Assembly: GCA_019637225.1 (NCBI GenBank)
Contig: JAHBWC010000024.1
Coordinates: 1 to 64,000 of the forward strand
Length of the DNA stretch: 64,000 bases
Reading direction: 5' to 3'
Source of the DNA: Labilithrix sp.
GTDB lineage: Bacteria > Myxococcota_A > Polyangia > Polyangiales > Polyangiaceae
Shown: one piece after another, positions 55,921 to 64,000 of the stretch
How the letters are laid out: every line of letters begins with the position of its first letter
How positions within the stretch are numbered: position 1 is the first letter of the stretch
Notes under the pieces: generated by a model
Seen by the model: the letters and a program-made list of their open reading frames with translations, nothing else
The model's database searches: none
What the model was told of the DNA's origin: nothing
Program-made: the position numbers and the translations under genes

Positions 55921-58449
55921 TCACGCCGCCGCGCGTCGTCGGCGGCGGAGACCGACGAGCACGAGCGCGCCGAGCGCGCCGAAGCCCGCGGTCGTCGGAC
56001 GGCCCGTGCCGGTTCGGCCGACGCTGCAGCCCGAGTCGTCTTCCGGAGCGCCGGACGTCGGAGCCATCGATGCGTCGCTCCCTCCCGAACCCGAAGAGGA
56101 AGAGGCCGACGCGTCGACGCCCGGGTTGCTCGTCGAGCCGGCATCGCCCCCGGAAGGCGCACCGCTGTCGGTCGACGAGCCGCTGCACGCGGTGTCCGCT
56201 CCGGTCGCCACGTCGCCCGCGGGACGGGTCGTCCCCGCAGCGCACGCCACGCACGCGTGGCTCACGACGTGCTCGTTCGCCGCGCAGACCGTGGTCGCGC
56301 AGGCCGTGTCGGCGCCCGTCGCGACGTCGCCCGCCGCGCGCGTGCTGCCAGGAGCGCACGGGACACACGCGTTGCTCGACACGTGCTCGTTCGCCGCGCA
56401 CAGCGTCGCGGCGCACGTCGTGTCGGCGCCCGTTGCAAGGTCGCCCGCCGCGCGCGTGCTGCCAGGAGCGCACGCGGTGCAGGTGTGGCTCGACACGTAC
56501 TCGTTCACTCCGCAGACGGTGTTCGCGCAGGCCGTGTTCGCGCCCGTCGCCAGATCACCCGCGGGCCGCGTGCCGCCCGCGGCGCACTCCACGCACGCGT
56601 GGTTCGAGACATACTCGTTCACCCCGCACACGGTCGCCGCGCAGCTCGTGTCGGCGCCCGTCGCCACGTCGCCCGCGGGGCGGGTGCTGCCCGGCGCGCA
56701 GGCCACGCACGCGTTGCTCGATACGTACTCGTTCGCGCCGCACACCGCCGCGGTGCAGGCCGTGTTCGCGCCCGTCGCGAGATCTCCCGCGGGCCGCGTG
56801 CCGCCCGGCGCGCAGGCCACGCACGCATGGTTCGAGACATACTGGTTCGCGCCGCACACCGTCGCGGTGCAGCTCGTGTTCGCGCCCGTCGCGAGATCTC
56901 CCGCGGGGCGGGTGCTGCCCGGCGCGCAGGCCACGCACGCGTTGCTCGATACGTACTGGTTTTCGCTGCAGACGGTCGCGGTGCAGGCCGTGTTCGCGCC
57001 CGTCGCGAGATCCCCCGCGGGGCGGGTGCTGCCCGGCGCGCAGGCCACGCACGCGTTGCTCGATACGTATTCGTTCGCGCCGCAGACCGTCGCGGTGCAG
57101 CTCGTGTTCGCGCCGCCCGGATCGTCGCCCGCCGTTCGCGTGCTGCCCGCCGCGCACGCCACGCACGCATTGGCGGACACGTGCTCGTTGACGGAACACG
57201 CGAGGACGACCCGGAACACGGTGCCCCCCCGGTCCGACGCGCCGCCGAGGGGGGTCATCCCGTAGAGGGTCGAGTCCGATACCGCCAGGGAGCTTAGGGG
57301 GGAACCCCCATCCGCGGTGCCTCCAGCGAAGGAGCGCAGGAGCGCGTAGCCCGTCCCGTCCGTGTTCACCTTGAACACGGTGCCCAGGTTAAACGCGCCG
57401 CCTTGGTTGGTCATCCCATAGAGGGTCGAGCCCGATACCGCCAGGGAGCCGTAGGGGGAACGCCCATCCGCGGCGCCTCCGGCGAAGGAGCGCAGGAGCG
57501 CGTAGCCCGTCCCGTCCGTGTTCACCTTGAACACGGTGCCCCGGTCCGACGCGCCGCCTTGGTTGGTCATCCCGTAGAGGGTCGAGCCCGATACCGCCAG
57601 GGAGCCGTAGGGGGAACGCCCATCCGCGGTGCCTCCGGCGAAGGAGCGCAGGAGCGCGTAGCCCGTCCCGTCCGTGTTCACCTTGAACACGGTGCCCACG
57701 CTCGACGCTCCGCCGCCAATGGTCATCCCGTAGAGGGTCGAGCCCGATAGCACCAGGGAGCCGTAGGGGTAACGCCCGTCCGCGGTGCCTCCGGCGAAGG
57801 AGCGCAGGAGCGCGTAGCCCGTCCCGTCTGTGTTCACCTTGAACACGGTGCCCAGGTTCGACGCGCCGCCTAGGTAGGTCATCCCGTAGAGGGTCGAGCC
57901 CGATACCGCCAGGGAGCCGTAGGGGTAACCCCCATCCGCGGTGCCTCCGGCGAAGGAGCGCAGGAGCACGTAGCCCGTCCCGTCTGTGTTCACCTTGAAC
58001 ACGGTGCCCAGGTTCGACGCGCCGCCTAGGTAGGTCATCCCGTAGAGGGTCGAGCCCGATACCGCCAGGGAGCCTTGGGGGGAACTCCCATCCGCGGCGC
58101 CTCCGGCGAAGGAGCGCAGGAGCGCGTAGCCCGTCCCGTCCGTGTTCACCTTGAACACGGTGCCCAGGTCCGACGCGCCGCCTTGGTTGGTCATCCCGTA
58201 GAGGGTCGAGCCCGACAAGATCGGCTCACCGTAGATGGGCACTGCGCCGTCGGCGGTGGGCCCGGCAAAAATGTGAAGCAGCGTGTGGGTCAGCCGCTGT
58301 GAGACGGAGCCCAGCGGCTCGGTCGCTCGCTCGGAATCGCCATCGGCGCCGCTGGCGCAGGCAGCGACGCAGAGTGTCGCGAGGAAACCGAAACGCCGAA
58401 GCTTGCCCGACAACCCGCCCAGTCTGTTCATCACCCCACCCGCCATCAT
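55921..58449 (-). CDS. giant repeat surface protein: GloVer repeats, Cys-rich repeats, MYXO-CTERM-like tail
   Basis: 842 residues. A signal peptide with lipobox VAAC31 precedes seven repeats of 52 residues with the motif GTVFKVNTDGTGYALL and SGSTLYGMT, the TIGR03803 GloVer type that forms beta-propeller-like folds. Nine repeats of 38 residues follow (VCGANEYVSSNACVACAPGS..), with six Cys-like positions per unit. A Ser/Gly stretch, then SGCSV, a hydrophobic helix and RRRRRAAA form a MYXO-CTERM-like sorting signal. A protein with both a lipobox and a C-terminal sorting tail is unusual. ATG 58449 has GGAG 6-7 bases upstream. The ligand is unknown. Confidence 0.85.
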   Translation of the reverse strand: MMAGGVMNRLGGLSGKLRRFGFLATLCVAACASGADGDSERATEPLGSVSQRLTHTLLHIFAGPTADGAVPIYGEPILSGSTLYGMTNQGGASDLGTVFKVNTDGTGYALLRSFAGGAADGSSPQGSLAVSGSTLYGMTYLGGASNLGTVFKVNTDGTGYVLLRSFAGGTADGGYPYGSLAVSGSTLYGMTYLGGASNLGTVFKVNTDGTGYALLRSFAGGTADGRYPYGSLVLSGSTLYGMTIGGGASSVGTVFKVNTDGTGYALLRSFAGGTADGRSPYGSLAVSGSTLYGMTNQGGASDRGTVFKVNTDGTGYALLRSFAGGAADGRSPYGSLAVSGSTLYGMTNQGGAFNLGTVFKVNTDGTGYALLRSFAGGTADGGSPLSSLAVSDSTLYGMTPLGGASDRGGTVFRVVLACSVNEHVSANACVACAAGSTRTAGDDPGGANTSCTATVCGANEYVSSNACVACAPGSTRPAGDLATGANTACTATVCSENQYVSSNACVACAPGSTRPAGDLATGANTSCTATVCGANQYVSNHACVACAPGGTRPAGDLATGANTACTAAVCGANEYVSSNACVACAPGSTRPAGDVATGADTSCAATVCGVNEYVSNHACVECAAGGTRPAGDLATGANTACANTVCGVNEYVSSHTCTACAPGSTRAAGDLATGADTTCAATLCAANEHVSSNACVPCAPGSTRAAGDVATGADTACATTVCAANEHVVSHACVACAAGTTRPAGDVATGADTACSGSSTDSGAPSGGDAGSTSNPGVDASASSSSGSGGSDASMAPTSGAPEDDSGCSVGRTGTGRPTTAGFGALGALVLVGLRRRRRAAA
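56175..57200 (-). repeat. nine 114-bp coding repeats (38-residue Cys-rich units)
   Basis: Each unit encodes NEYVSSNACVACAPGSTRPA plus a TxAxD/T region with conserved cysteines. DNA identity between neighbouring units is high, so unit gain and loss by recombination is likely. Related Cys repeats occur in protozoan and bacterial surface proteins (e.g. ciliate immobilisation antigens); homology is not proven. Confidence 0.8.
57215..58300 (-). repeat. seven 156-bp coding repeats (52-residue GloVer units)
   Basis: Seven units with RSFAGGTADG..SLAVSGSTLYGMT..GTVFKVNTDGTGYALL. Several neighbouring units differ at only a few bases, indicating recent duplication or gene conversion. The last unit is shorter and degenerates into the Cys repeats. 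Confidence 0.85.
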
Positions 58450-58906
58450 GTCATCTCCGAGTGCGCGCCAAACCAACGGCATTCTCATCGAGGATGCCAC
58501 AACTGCACGAGGGGTACATACGGGATTTCCCCTATTTCGCGCTCACCCGAGGGACGAGGATGCGAGCTCGTTCCGCCCTACCCAATGAATCGGAGACGGC
58601 GCGTGCATCGTTCACTGGCGAAGTGCCGGAAGGTGTCGCCGCTCGTGTTGAAGCCGGTGATCTAGAGGAGACCCCGAGGATCCTCGATCCGGAGCGGCCG
58701 TCGTATCCGGTCGTGGCGAGCGCTGAGCGGTGCTCGCCTGCGCCTCACCATCGAACCGAGCGCCACCAGACATGTCGTCCGGCCGGCGGCGCTTCCGGTG
58801 TCCCCTTCTTCTTCCACTTGAGCAATCTCCGACGGTCGCGAGGTGAGGTCCCTACCAGCTCAACTTCGGTCACTTCTCGTGGGAAGCTCGTGAACTGCGC
58901 CCCTCG
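58450..58906. other. divergent intergenic region
   Basis: 457 bp between the divergent repeat-protein gene and a membrane-protein gene. Base composition is mixed with no coding bias. It should hold both promoters. The start of the plus-strand gene is not certain, so part of this region may be coding. Confidence 0.45.
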
Positions 58907-60355
58907 TTGGGTGACGCCGCCGGCTCCGCGGAGGCGCGGGACTCGTATCGGCTCTCGCTCGCAGCGCGGGACCGCGAGGTCACGGCCGTCTTCTGCTCGC
59001 TGACGGAGTCCGTAAGGCTCGCCGGCGTCGAGCTCGCGCCAAGCTCTGGTGCTACGCTTCGTGGTCAGGTGGGGCGCTCGATACGAGTGGCGGACGCTGG
59101 CATCGAGCAAGAGCTGCACTTTGCGAGCGAGGTCGTCGCGTACACGAGACTCGAGGCCGCGCGGGTGGCCTCGACGATCGCGAAGGCGCTTCTCGTCCTC
59201 GCGTTCGAGATGGCCGGCGTGGGTCGGCTACTGCTGGACGAGGCCACGCCCGCATGCGTCGCGCTCTTGAGCGTGATCGCCGCCGCGCTCTTCGTCACGA
59301 GCTACACTCTCTCGCTGGGGCGCCGCCGTGTGCCTGGCACGGTCTCAGCAGGATCCCACGGCTTGGATGCAACGTGGGGGAAGCGGGCTCGCAGCTTCGC
59401 GGCGGACGAGATCGCTTCCGCTCTCGTGGTACGGCGCTCGGCAAGCGGAGCCACGCGACCCTTCGTCGAGATTGGACTTCGACCACGCCTGCGCGCGCTG
59501 AAGTCGGTCAGCCGCAGGGACGGCGACATGCTGTCGTTGCAGGCGCCGGACGACGCCACTGCGGCACGACTCGTCGAGCTCCTTGGGTTCGGACGGAGCG
59601 GACGCCGAGTGTCGGTCTCTCTCGCCTTGCCGGAGCGACGCTTGCTTCATCTCGTTCTCGGTGCGATCTCGTACGCGACCGGACTTGCCTTCGTCGCGCT
59701 CGTGGGAACGGCGCTACCAGTAGAACGCCTGCTCGCATACCTCTATGGCATACCCGCCTCGGCGATGGTGGCCCTCCTCGTTCACGAATCTCTAAAGGCG
59801 GTCTGCGCAGCGGGGAAGGTTACCGTCGGCTGCGATGGGATTGAGGTCGAGCGAGGGCTGCACCGAGAGTTCCTGGTGCGAAGGGATCTCGACATCGCGC
59901 GCGTCGGACTGGCAGTCGAGACGGCGCTGCGCGGCGGGCTCGGTGGCCTCCTCCTCGACCCTGAGCGACGAGACGCTGTCGTTGGACTGCTCAGAGCATC
60001 CGAGAACGAGAACGAGGTGCCGCCATCACGCCTTCGCGCGTACGAGCGCGAAGGTCGCACGCCTGCGGACTGGAGTGAGCGCGTGCGAACGGCGGTCAAT
60101 GTTGGCGACTACAGAAGAGGCGCGCTGGTTGTGGACGTGGCCGCCGCGATCGTCGTCAGTCCGAGCGCGACGGCCGACCAGCGAATCGGCGCTGCGCTTG
60201 CGCTGAGACTCTCCGAAACCCCGGCAGCACAACTCCGGGATGCGACGGAGGGCATTGCCGATGGCCGGCTTCGCGAGGCAATTCTCGCGATCAACGACGC
60301 GGAGAACGAGCCCGACATCGTCCGTATTCTCGAAACTCGTGGTTGGTCGCGGTGA
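58907..60355 (+). CDS. membrane protein with internally duplicated 2TM plus beta module
   Basis: 482 residues, no family recognised. Two copies of a module are visible: a pair of transmembrane helices followed by a beta-rich block. Copy 1 has helices near residues 88-135 and GTVSAGSHGLDATWGKRA. Copy 2 has helices near 243-300 and GKVTVGCDGIEVERGLHR. The last 90 residues are helical (RIGAALALRLSETPAAQLR). The beta blocks may be PH-like domains. The frame begins with TTG 58907; GTG 59089 is an alternative start. Codon use is a little less GC-biased than in neighbours. Location: inner membrane. Confidence 0.62.
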   Translation: MGDAAGSAEARDSYRLSLAARDREVTAVFCSLTESVRLAGVELAPSSGATLRGQVGRSIRVADAGIEQELHFASEVVAYTRLEAARVASTIAKALLVLAFEMAGVGRLLLDEATPACVALLSVIAAALFVTSYTLSLGRRRVPGTVSAGSHGLDATWGKRARSFAADEIASALVVRRSASGATRPFVEIGLRPRLRALKSVSRRDGDMLSLQAPDDATAARLVELLGFGRSGRRVSVSLALPERRLLHLVLGAISYATGLAFVALVGTALPVERLLAYLYGIPASAMVALLVHESLKAVCAAGKVTVGCDGIEVERGLHREFLVRRDLDIARVGLAVETALRGGLGGLLLDPERRDAVVGLLRASENENEVPPSRLRAYEREGRTPADWSERVRTAVNVGDYRRGALVVDVAAAIVVSPSATADQRIGAALALRLSETPAAQLRDATEGIADGRLREAILAINDAENEPDIVRILETRGWSR

Positions 60356-60521
60356 GCTGGCGGAGTCGACCGACGGGATCGACGATGCGCGGGAGACTGC
60401 CCACTCCGGAAACCTGTCGCAGACCGCGGGCGGAGACTTCGATGCGGACGACAGGTCACTTCGATTTCGCGGTCCGTCTTGGTCGCTGGAGCAGCTAATC
60501 TAGACGGACGGAGTAGAGCCT

Positions 60522-60887
60522 ATGATCACGACATTCGTGACCCGCGGGGACCAGGAGTTCCAAAGATTCGTCGCAGTGCTGGGACTGGGAATGTGTCGAG
60601 CGATCGCGTCGGGAACGGTGAGCGTAGAGTTTGCGTGTGAGCGCCTCTTCGGGCCGGCGGTGATAACTCGGGCGAAGAATGCAGGTGCGACGCCCAAGTT
60701 TGTCGAGGCCCTCACTTTGGCGAGCGAGCTTGCTGATGTCGGACGGCTGGTGCCTCACGCGTTCGAAGCATCTCTGGCCGACGTCGAAGCGCGGCTGGTT
60801 GATATCCTTCGCTCGATGGGCCCAGGGGAACTCGAAGCGGAGAAGTGGCTCGTTACCAGACCAGCAGACTCATCAGATCCCTCATGA
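60522..60887 (+). CDS. small DUF3969-like protein
   Basis: 121 residues, starting at ATG 60522. TFVTRGDQEFQRFVAVLGLG, GTVSVEFACERLFGP and FVEALTLASELADVGRLVP resemble a small helical family (DUF3969-like) that often appears next to polymorphic-toxin immunity genes in myxobacteria. No toxin gene is seen here. GC content is lower than average. The name is a pattern-based guess. Confidence 0.58.
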   Translation: MITTFVTRGDQEFQRFVAVLGLGMCRAIASGTVSVEFACERLFGPAVITRAKNAGATPKFVEALTLASELADVGRLVPHAFEASLADVEARLVDILRSMGPGELEAEKWLVTRPADSSDPS

Positions 60888-61174
60888 CTTCGTGATCGCG
60901 GCGGAGACGCCCGCCCACGATCCCGAAGGAGCCTGATTTCGTGAGGATAACCACACTGTATCGCCCGGTCGGACCCGAAGAGCTGGAGTTGATCAGGAAC
61001 TCGGGCTGGATGGCGTTTCCACCGCGGCCTCCCGAGCGGCCGACGTGGTGAGAGAAGGAGCCCATCAGCGGACACGCATCGGAGTACAGTTGGGTGGGGG
61101 CTGGACGTCATTGCTGCAAAGCCACGACCAAAATCGGTCAATCTGATCTATTAGAAGTAGATTGTCGTAACAAC

Positions 61175-61774
61175 ATGAAGTCCCGGTCCACTTCTAGGCA
61201 GTTTCCTGGATTCGAGCATCTGTACGCATTGTCAGACCCATGCTCGGATCAACCGTTCGTCGCATCTCTCGAAGGAATGGAGCAGTCGGTCTCGGTATTA
61301 CGAAATGAGCGCCAGTGTGCGACTCCGATCCGCGCTTCCTGGGCGATGGGGGCGCCTACGCCTGGGGATATCGTCTGGACGACGGATGCCGTTCCAGTCC
61401 TGATGAGCGAGCGCGTTGCCGATGTCTTGCGCCGAGGAAAGTTCTCGGGATGGGACATTGTGCCGGTCGAGATGACAGACGAGGGCAGGTATCATCGATA
61501 TCGGTATCACTTCCTTCGAATTAGTGGGCGTTGTGGACCCATCGACAATAGTCGAAGCACTCAGATTGAGCGAAGCTATCCGGGCGGAAATTTCCCGGCC
61601 TGGCTGGGACTCTACTTTGATCCGAGAACTTGGAGCGGTGCGGATGTGTTCATGCCCGCAGGATACGCGGGCTGGAAATTTGTTACCGCTCCTGTAAAGA
61701 ATCTACTGGAGGAGCACAGGGTGAACAATGTTCGATTTCGATCTCTTGATAGTATCGAGCGCACCTCGCTCTAG
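61175..61774 (+). CDS. Imm11/DUF1629-like orphan immunity protein
   Basis: 200 residues. TPGDIVWTTDAVPVLMSERVADVLRR followed by WDIVPVEMTDEGRYHRYRYHF fits the DUF1629/Imm11 immunity fold, whose members neutralise toxins of contact-dependent or secreted polymorphic systems. No toxin gene is visible in the window. ATG 61175 is chosen; GTG 61094 is in frame with GGAG 9 bases upstream, so the protein may be 27 residues longer. The region has clearly lower GC content and more A/T-ending codons, a sign of transfer. Confidence 0.6.
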   Translation: MKSRSTSRQFPGFEHLYALSDPCSDQPFVASLEGMEQSVSVLRNERQCATPIRASWAMGAPTPGDIVWTTDAVPVLMSERVADVLRRGKFSGWDIVPVEMTDEGRYHRYRYHFLRISGRCGPIDNSRSTQIERSYPGGNFPAWLGLYFDPRTWSGADVFMPAGYAGWKFVTAPVKNLLEEHRVNNVRFRSLDSIERTSL

Positions 61775-62013
61775 CTGCGTGCCGGAGCCTCTGCGGAAGT
61801 GGGGGCGTCAGTCGCAACGCGACGCGGGGCAAGCTGCCTCCGCCGCTGCGGCAGCTTGTCGATTGCCGTCCATGCCGCACGGCACTGGCCAAGACTCAAG
61901 AACTCTTGGCGAAGAGGTATGACTCCACCACCTCCATCAGCCTTACAGCCTTACACAGCCCGATTAGAGTTCCAGAGCCAAAATGCAAGTAATAAGATTG
62001 TCTTGTAGGTGAC

Positions 62014-62613
62014 ATGAGCGATCAAGAAGACGTTGAAGACGTTGATCGTCGGGCCTACGTAGAGCGAATGAGCGAGTACGGGGAAGCCGTCAAGCGCGGC
62101 AATGCGAACGCTCAGGCCATTCTTCGTGAGGCCGAAGCCATATGGCGACGACTGTGTTGCTACGACGGCCCCGCAAGACAGACACCGTCAATGCATCGCG
62201 CACTGACACTCTTCCACGCGATTCAGGCTGGTGATCCGGTCGAGGCGAAGCGCGTCTACGATGAGATGTCACCAGACTCTCGACATCGTATCGATCTGGC
62301 AGACAGGCACGGAACTATGCGGCCATGGCTTCAAAGCTCTGACGGCTCGCCTGCGGAAGGCAACGAAGACCTGACCCAGGTGCACTTCCTCAAACAGTAT
62401 GAGGTGTTCAAGCGGAGAGTTCGGGAGGAGGGGTCGGCGTCAGCCTTTCAAGAACTTGGCATGGCATGCGAGCGCCTCGGACGAGTTGAGGAGGCATGTG
62501 ATGCGTATGGCGAATCGGCCGAACTAGCCAGCGACAGCAATGACACGACAATTCTTGCATTTGTACAGGGCCGCATACTTTCGCTACTCGGCGGTCCCGG
62601 TGGCCAGCATTAA
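62014..62613 (+). CDS. hypothetical TPR-like protein
   Basis: 199 residues from ATG 62014. The last 70 residues have TPR-like helices (AFQELGMACERLGRVEEACDAYGESAELA). The rest is helical and charged (EAVKRGNANAQAILREAEAIW). No signal peptide. It lies 240 bp after the immunity-like gene and shares its lower GC content, so it is probably part of the same accessory island. Function unknown. Confidence 0.6.
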   Translation: MSDQEDVEDVDRRAYVERMSEYGEAVKRGNANAQAILREAEAIWRRLCCYDGPARQTPSMHRALTLFHAIQAGDPVEAKRVYDEMSPDSRHRIDLADRHGTMRPWLQSSDGSPAEGNEDLTQVHFLKQYEVFKRRVREEGSASAFQELGMACERLGRVEEACDAYGESAELASDSNDTTILAFVQGRILSLLGGPGGQH

Positions 62614-62649
62614 CTAGCAGGCTGCTGAGGTACGGGAGTGAGGGGGACT

Positions 62650-62847
62650 TGGCCCCTGAAGTCGATCCTTCTTGGCGTCGGCCATCATTCGGTTGAGGGC
62701 AGGCCTCTTCTCTCTCCGGAGACCCCGGTGAAGAGCTGCACGGGGATTGTGCCGCCCGAAGCCACGGCGGGACGCCTGGGCTTCGAGGTCGGGGAGCTGG
62801 TTCTCGGTCGTCTGGTCGTTCGTCGAGACGCGGACGTTGATGGCGTC
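62650..62847 (-). pseudogene. remnant of a serine recombinase (resolvase/invertase) N-terminus
   Basis: Read on the minus strand this stretch gives NVRVSTNDQTTENQLPDLEA and, further on, KRPALNRMMADAKKDR, which match the catalytic Ser strand and the helix of resolvase-type serine recombinases. Between them the match continues only in another frame (PVQLFTGVSGERR), so there are two compensating frameshifts. The fragment stops after about 65 residues and lacks the rest of the catalytic and DNA-binding domains. It marks past mobile-element activity in this island. Confidence 0.78.
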
Positions 62848-62915
62848 TTCATGAAGTGAAGACAGCCGGGAGGGAGCGGCGAGGAATCAACTCAGAAGAA
62901 GGTCCGGCCGAGCGC

Positions 62916-63257
62916 CTACGGCGAGCGAAAGATCCGAGCGGTGTATCGGCGGAAGGTCAGGATGGCATCACGGTCGTCGGCGAAGAAGTCCTCGAAGAAG
63001 CCAGGCCGCCCAAGCTCGGGAGTGTAGCTGTAGCGTTCCCCGTCTGGTCCGTAGGTCGTCACCCAGTCGGGATCGGTCCCGCTCTCGATGACCGCGAAGA
63101 GCGCGGGCGGGTAGAGGTAGGGCCGACCTTCATCGTTGATGATCCGATACGAGGCGGCCTCGATCCCGATGACCCGGTAGATGTTGCCGAGCGTGAGGTC
63201 CGTGAACACCGTTTCGGGTTCGTCCACCGCCGTCTGCTGAATGCATCGCACACGCAT
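62916..63257 (-). CDS. hypothetical immunity-like protein
   Basis: 113 residues from ATG 63257. FTDLTLGNIYRVIGIEAASY, RIINDEGRPYLYPPALFAVI and GFFEDFFADD are well-formed strands and helices of a small alpha/beta domain seen in many uncharacterised myxobacterial and actinobacterial accessory genes, often near immunity loci. A longer frame up to 63404 exists but its start lacks support. It lies just downstream of the recombinase remnant on the same strand. Confidence 0.58.
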   Translation of the reverse strand: MRVRCIQQTAVDEPETVFTDLTLGNIYRVIGIEAASYRIINDEGRPYLYPPALFAVIESGTDPDWVTTYGPDGERYSYTPELGRPGFFEDFFADDRDAILTFRRYTARIFRSP

Positions 63258-63545
63258 GTCAAGCCAACTACTCGGTCTTGTTCTCTGCCCCGCCAATGCC
63301 ACGGACCTAATACCGAGAATCTCGGCGGTCGTCCCGCCGAGTTCCATTGTCCCACCATACTGTCCCACGAGACGGTCGACATCCCGAATCTCACGCTCTC
63401 GCATCGAGGAGCTTTGGCGTCACCTGCCCCGCGACGCTTCACCCTGTTGAGGGGCTGTAGCGCCTCTCCCTGGCCTGAGCGGCCGGAAGTCAGTTGACCA
63501 GGAGTCGGGATCGACCTCGGGAGTCAGGTCAGGCTGCGCGGGCGC

Positions 63546-64000
63546 TCACAGCTGCGCGCTGTCGATCCAAGCCGTGAGGCAGTCCTGGGCGTCGGTGCAT
63601 GACGCTTGCGCGGCGCACTTCTTGGCGGCGGCGGTGACGTCGTCGCGGAGCCACGCACCGAGATCGTTGAGGCCGGCGCGCGTCTCCGCAGAGCAGATCG
63701 TCTCTTCGCACGCGCCGTCGAGCGCGCCGCAAAGCTCGTCGCCGAGCGTCGTCGGCGGGAGACGGCAGGCCGTCGGATCGCCCGAGCAGCCCTGGGCGAT
63801 CGAGCAGTCGTAGATCTTCGCGACTTCGAGCCGCTCGACCTTCGCCCACGCGCTGCACACGGAGACGTCACGGCCGGGGACCGCGAGGTTGCAGGACGCG
63901 AGGTGGTCGAAGTACCGCGTGCACGCCGCCTCGACCTCGGCGTTCGAGTGCGTGCCGAGCTCCCCGCGGAAGCCTTCCTTGTTGCACGCCGCGCGATCGT
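63546..64000 (-). CDS. Cys-rich protein, partial (cut by window end)
   Basis: The frame is open from the right window edge to the stop at 63546. The visible 150 residues carry 14 or so cysteines spaced in pairs (e.g. NLAVPGRDVSVCSAWAKVER, DCSIAQGCSGDPTACRLPP, CEETICSAE, CAAQASCTDAQDCLTAWID). This suits a secreted disulphide-rich protein of the type frequent in Polyangiales. The N-terminus, including any signal peptide or lipobox, lies outside the window. Function unknown. Confidence 0.65.
   Translation of the reverse strand, partial: DRAACNKEGFRGELGTHSNAEVEAACTRYFDHLASCNLAVPGRDVSVCSAWAKVERLEVAKIYDCSIAQGCSGDPTACRLPPTTLGDELCGALDGACEETICSAETRAGLNDLGAWLRDDVTAAAKKCAAQASCTDAQDCLTAWIDSAQL

Noticed and set aside
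57215..58300. Regular repeats that might be taken for a CRISPR array
   Set aside because: The 156-bp period is a whole number of codons, the full unit is conserved, there are no spacers, and the repeats translate as GloVer units.
62856..63497. 213-aa plus-strand frame in the island
   Set aside because: Antisense to the small immunity-like gene whose minus-strand product has clear alternating strands and helices.

Overview
The window is a high-GC bacterial chromosome segment whose content points to the Myxococcota, most likely a Polyangiales/Sorangiineae-type genome (inference). The signs are two NtrC-type sigma-54 activators, a Ser/Thr kinase with a C-terminal membrane anchor, several Cys-rich or lipobox surface proteins, a giant repeat protein ending in a MYXO-CTERM-like tail, and start codons that are often GTG. 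No rRNA, tRNA, CRISPR array or intact transposon was found. The only mobile-element trace is a frameshifted serine-recombinase remnant near 62.7 kb.

Layout. 0-15.5 kb: signalling and envelope genes. They are a membrane protein, a sigma-54 activator, a Ser/Thr kinase, a TPR envelope protein, a beta-barrel, an OmpR/CpxA-like two-component system followed by a Pro/His-rich lipoprotein, an ECF sigma factor, an NtrC-like regulator with an ABC ATPase, and an OmpA-domain barrel. The same 10-bp-period pair of ACAATC boxes lies upstream of both the two-component operon and the lipoprotein, so the lipoprotein is a predicted direct target of the regulator. 15.8-29.8 kb: a glycan/small-molecule-like cluster. 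It holds two glycosyltransferases, an NAD-dependent sugar epimerase, two paralogous HD-fold hydrolases, and a divergent protein that looks like a phosphoribosyltransferase joined to a kinase-like domain. These are followed by a CheR-PAS protein and a hybrid histidine kinase, an M28 peptidase and a DHCR24-like flavin oxidoreductase. 29.8-32.4 kb, minus strand: an MqsA/YgiT-like zinc-finger HTH regulator overlapping treZ.

32.8-42.7 kb: translation and RNA genes. rimP, nusA, ylxR-L7Ae and infB form a tight run. A beta-barrel gene then intervenes, followed by ylxP, rbfA, a DEAD-box helicase with a 36-bp tandem repeat tail, and a small charged protein. 42.9-47.0 kb: an uncharacterised protein, a DUF1554-like lipoprotein, a serA-like dehydrogenase with a downstream lipoprotein, and a DUF1285-like protein.

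47.1-55.9 kb: a compact, overlapping menaquinone operon of the futalosine type. It encodes a UbiD-UbiE fusion, UbiX, an unrecognised 191-aa protein, MqnE, an MqnA-MqnC fusion, an MqnX-like amidohydrolase and a UbiA-type prenyltransferase. It thus covers the entry, both radical-SAM steps, deamination, prenylation, decarboxylation and methylation. Genes for futalosine hydrolase (MqnB) and MqnD are not in the window. The two fusions and the unknown 191-aa gene are the most interesting metabolic observations here.

55.9-64 kb: an accessory end. It has a 2.5-kb gene of seven 156-bp and nine 114-bp coding repeats, a membrane protein with an internal duplication, a patch of lower-GC small genes resembling orphan immunity proteins, the recombinase remnant, and a Cys-rich protein cut by the window edge.
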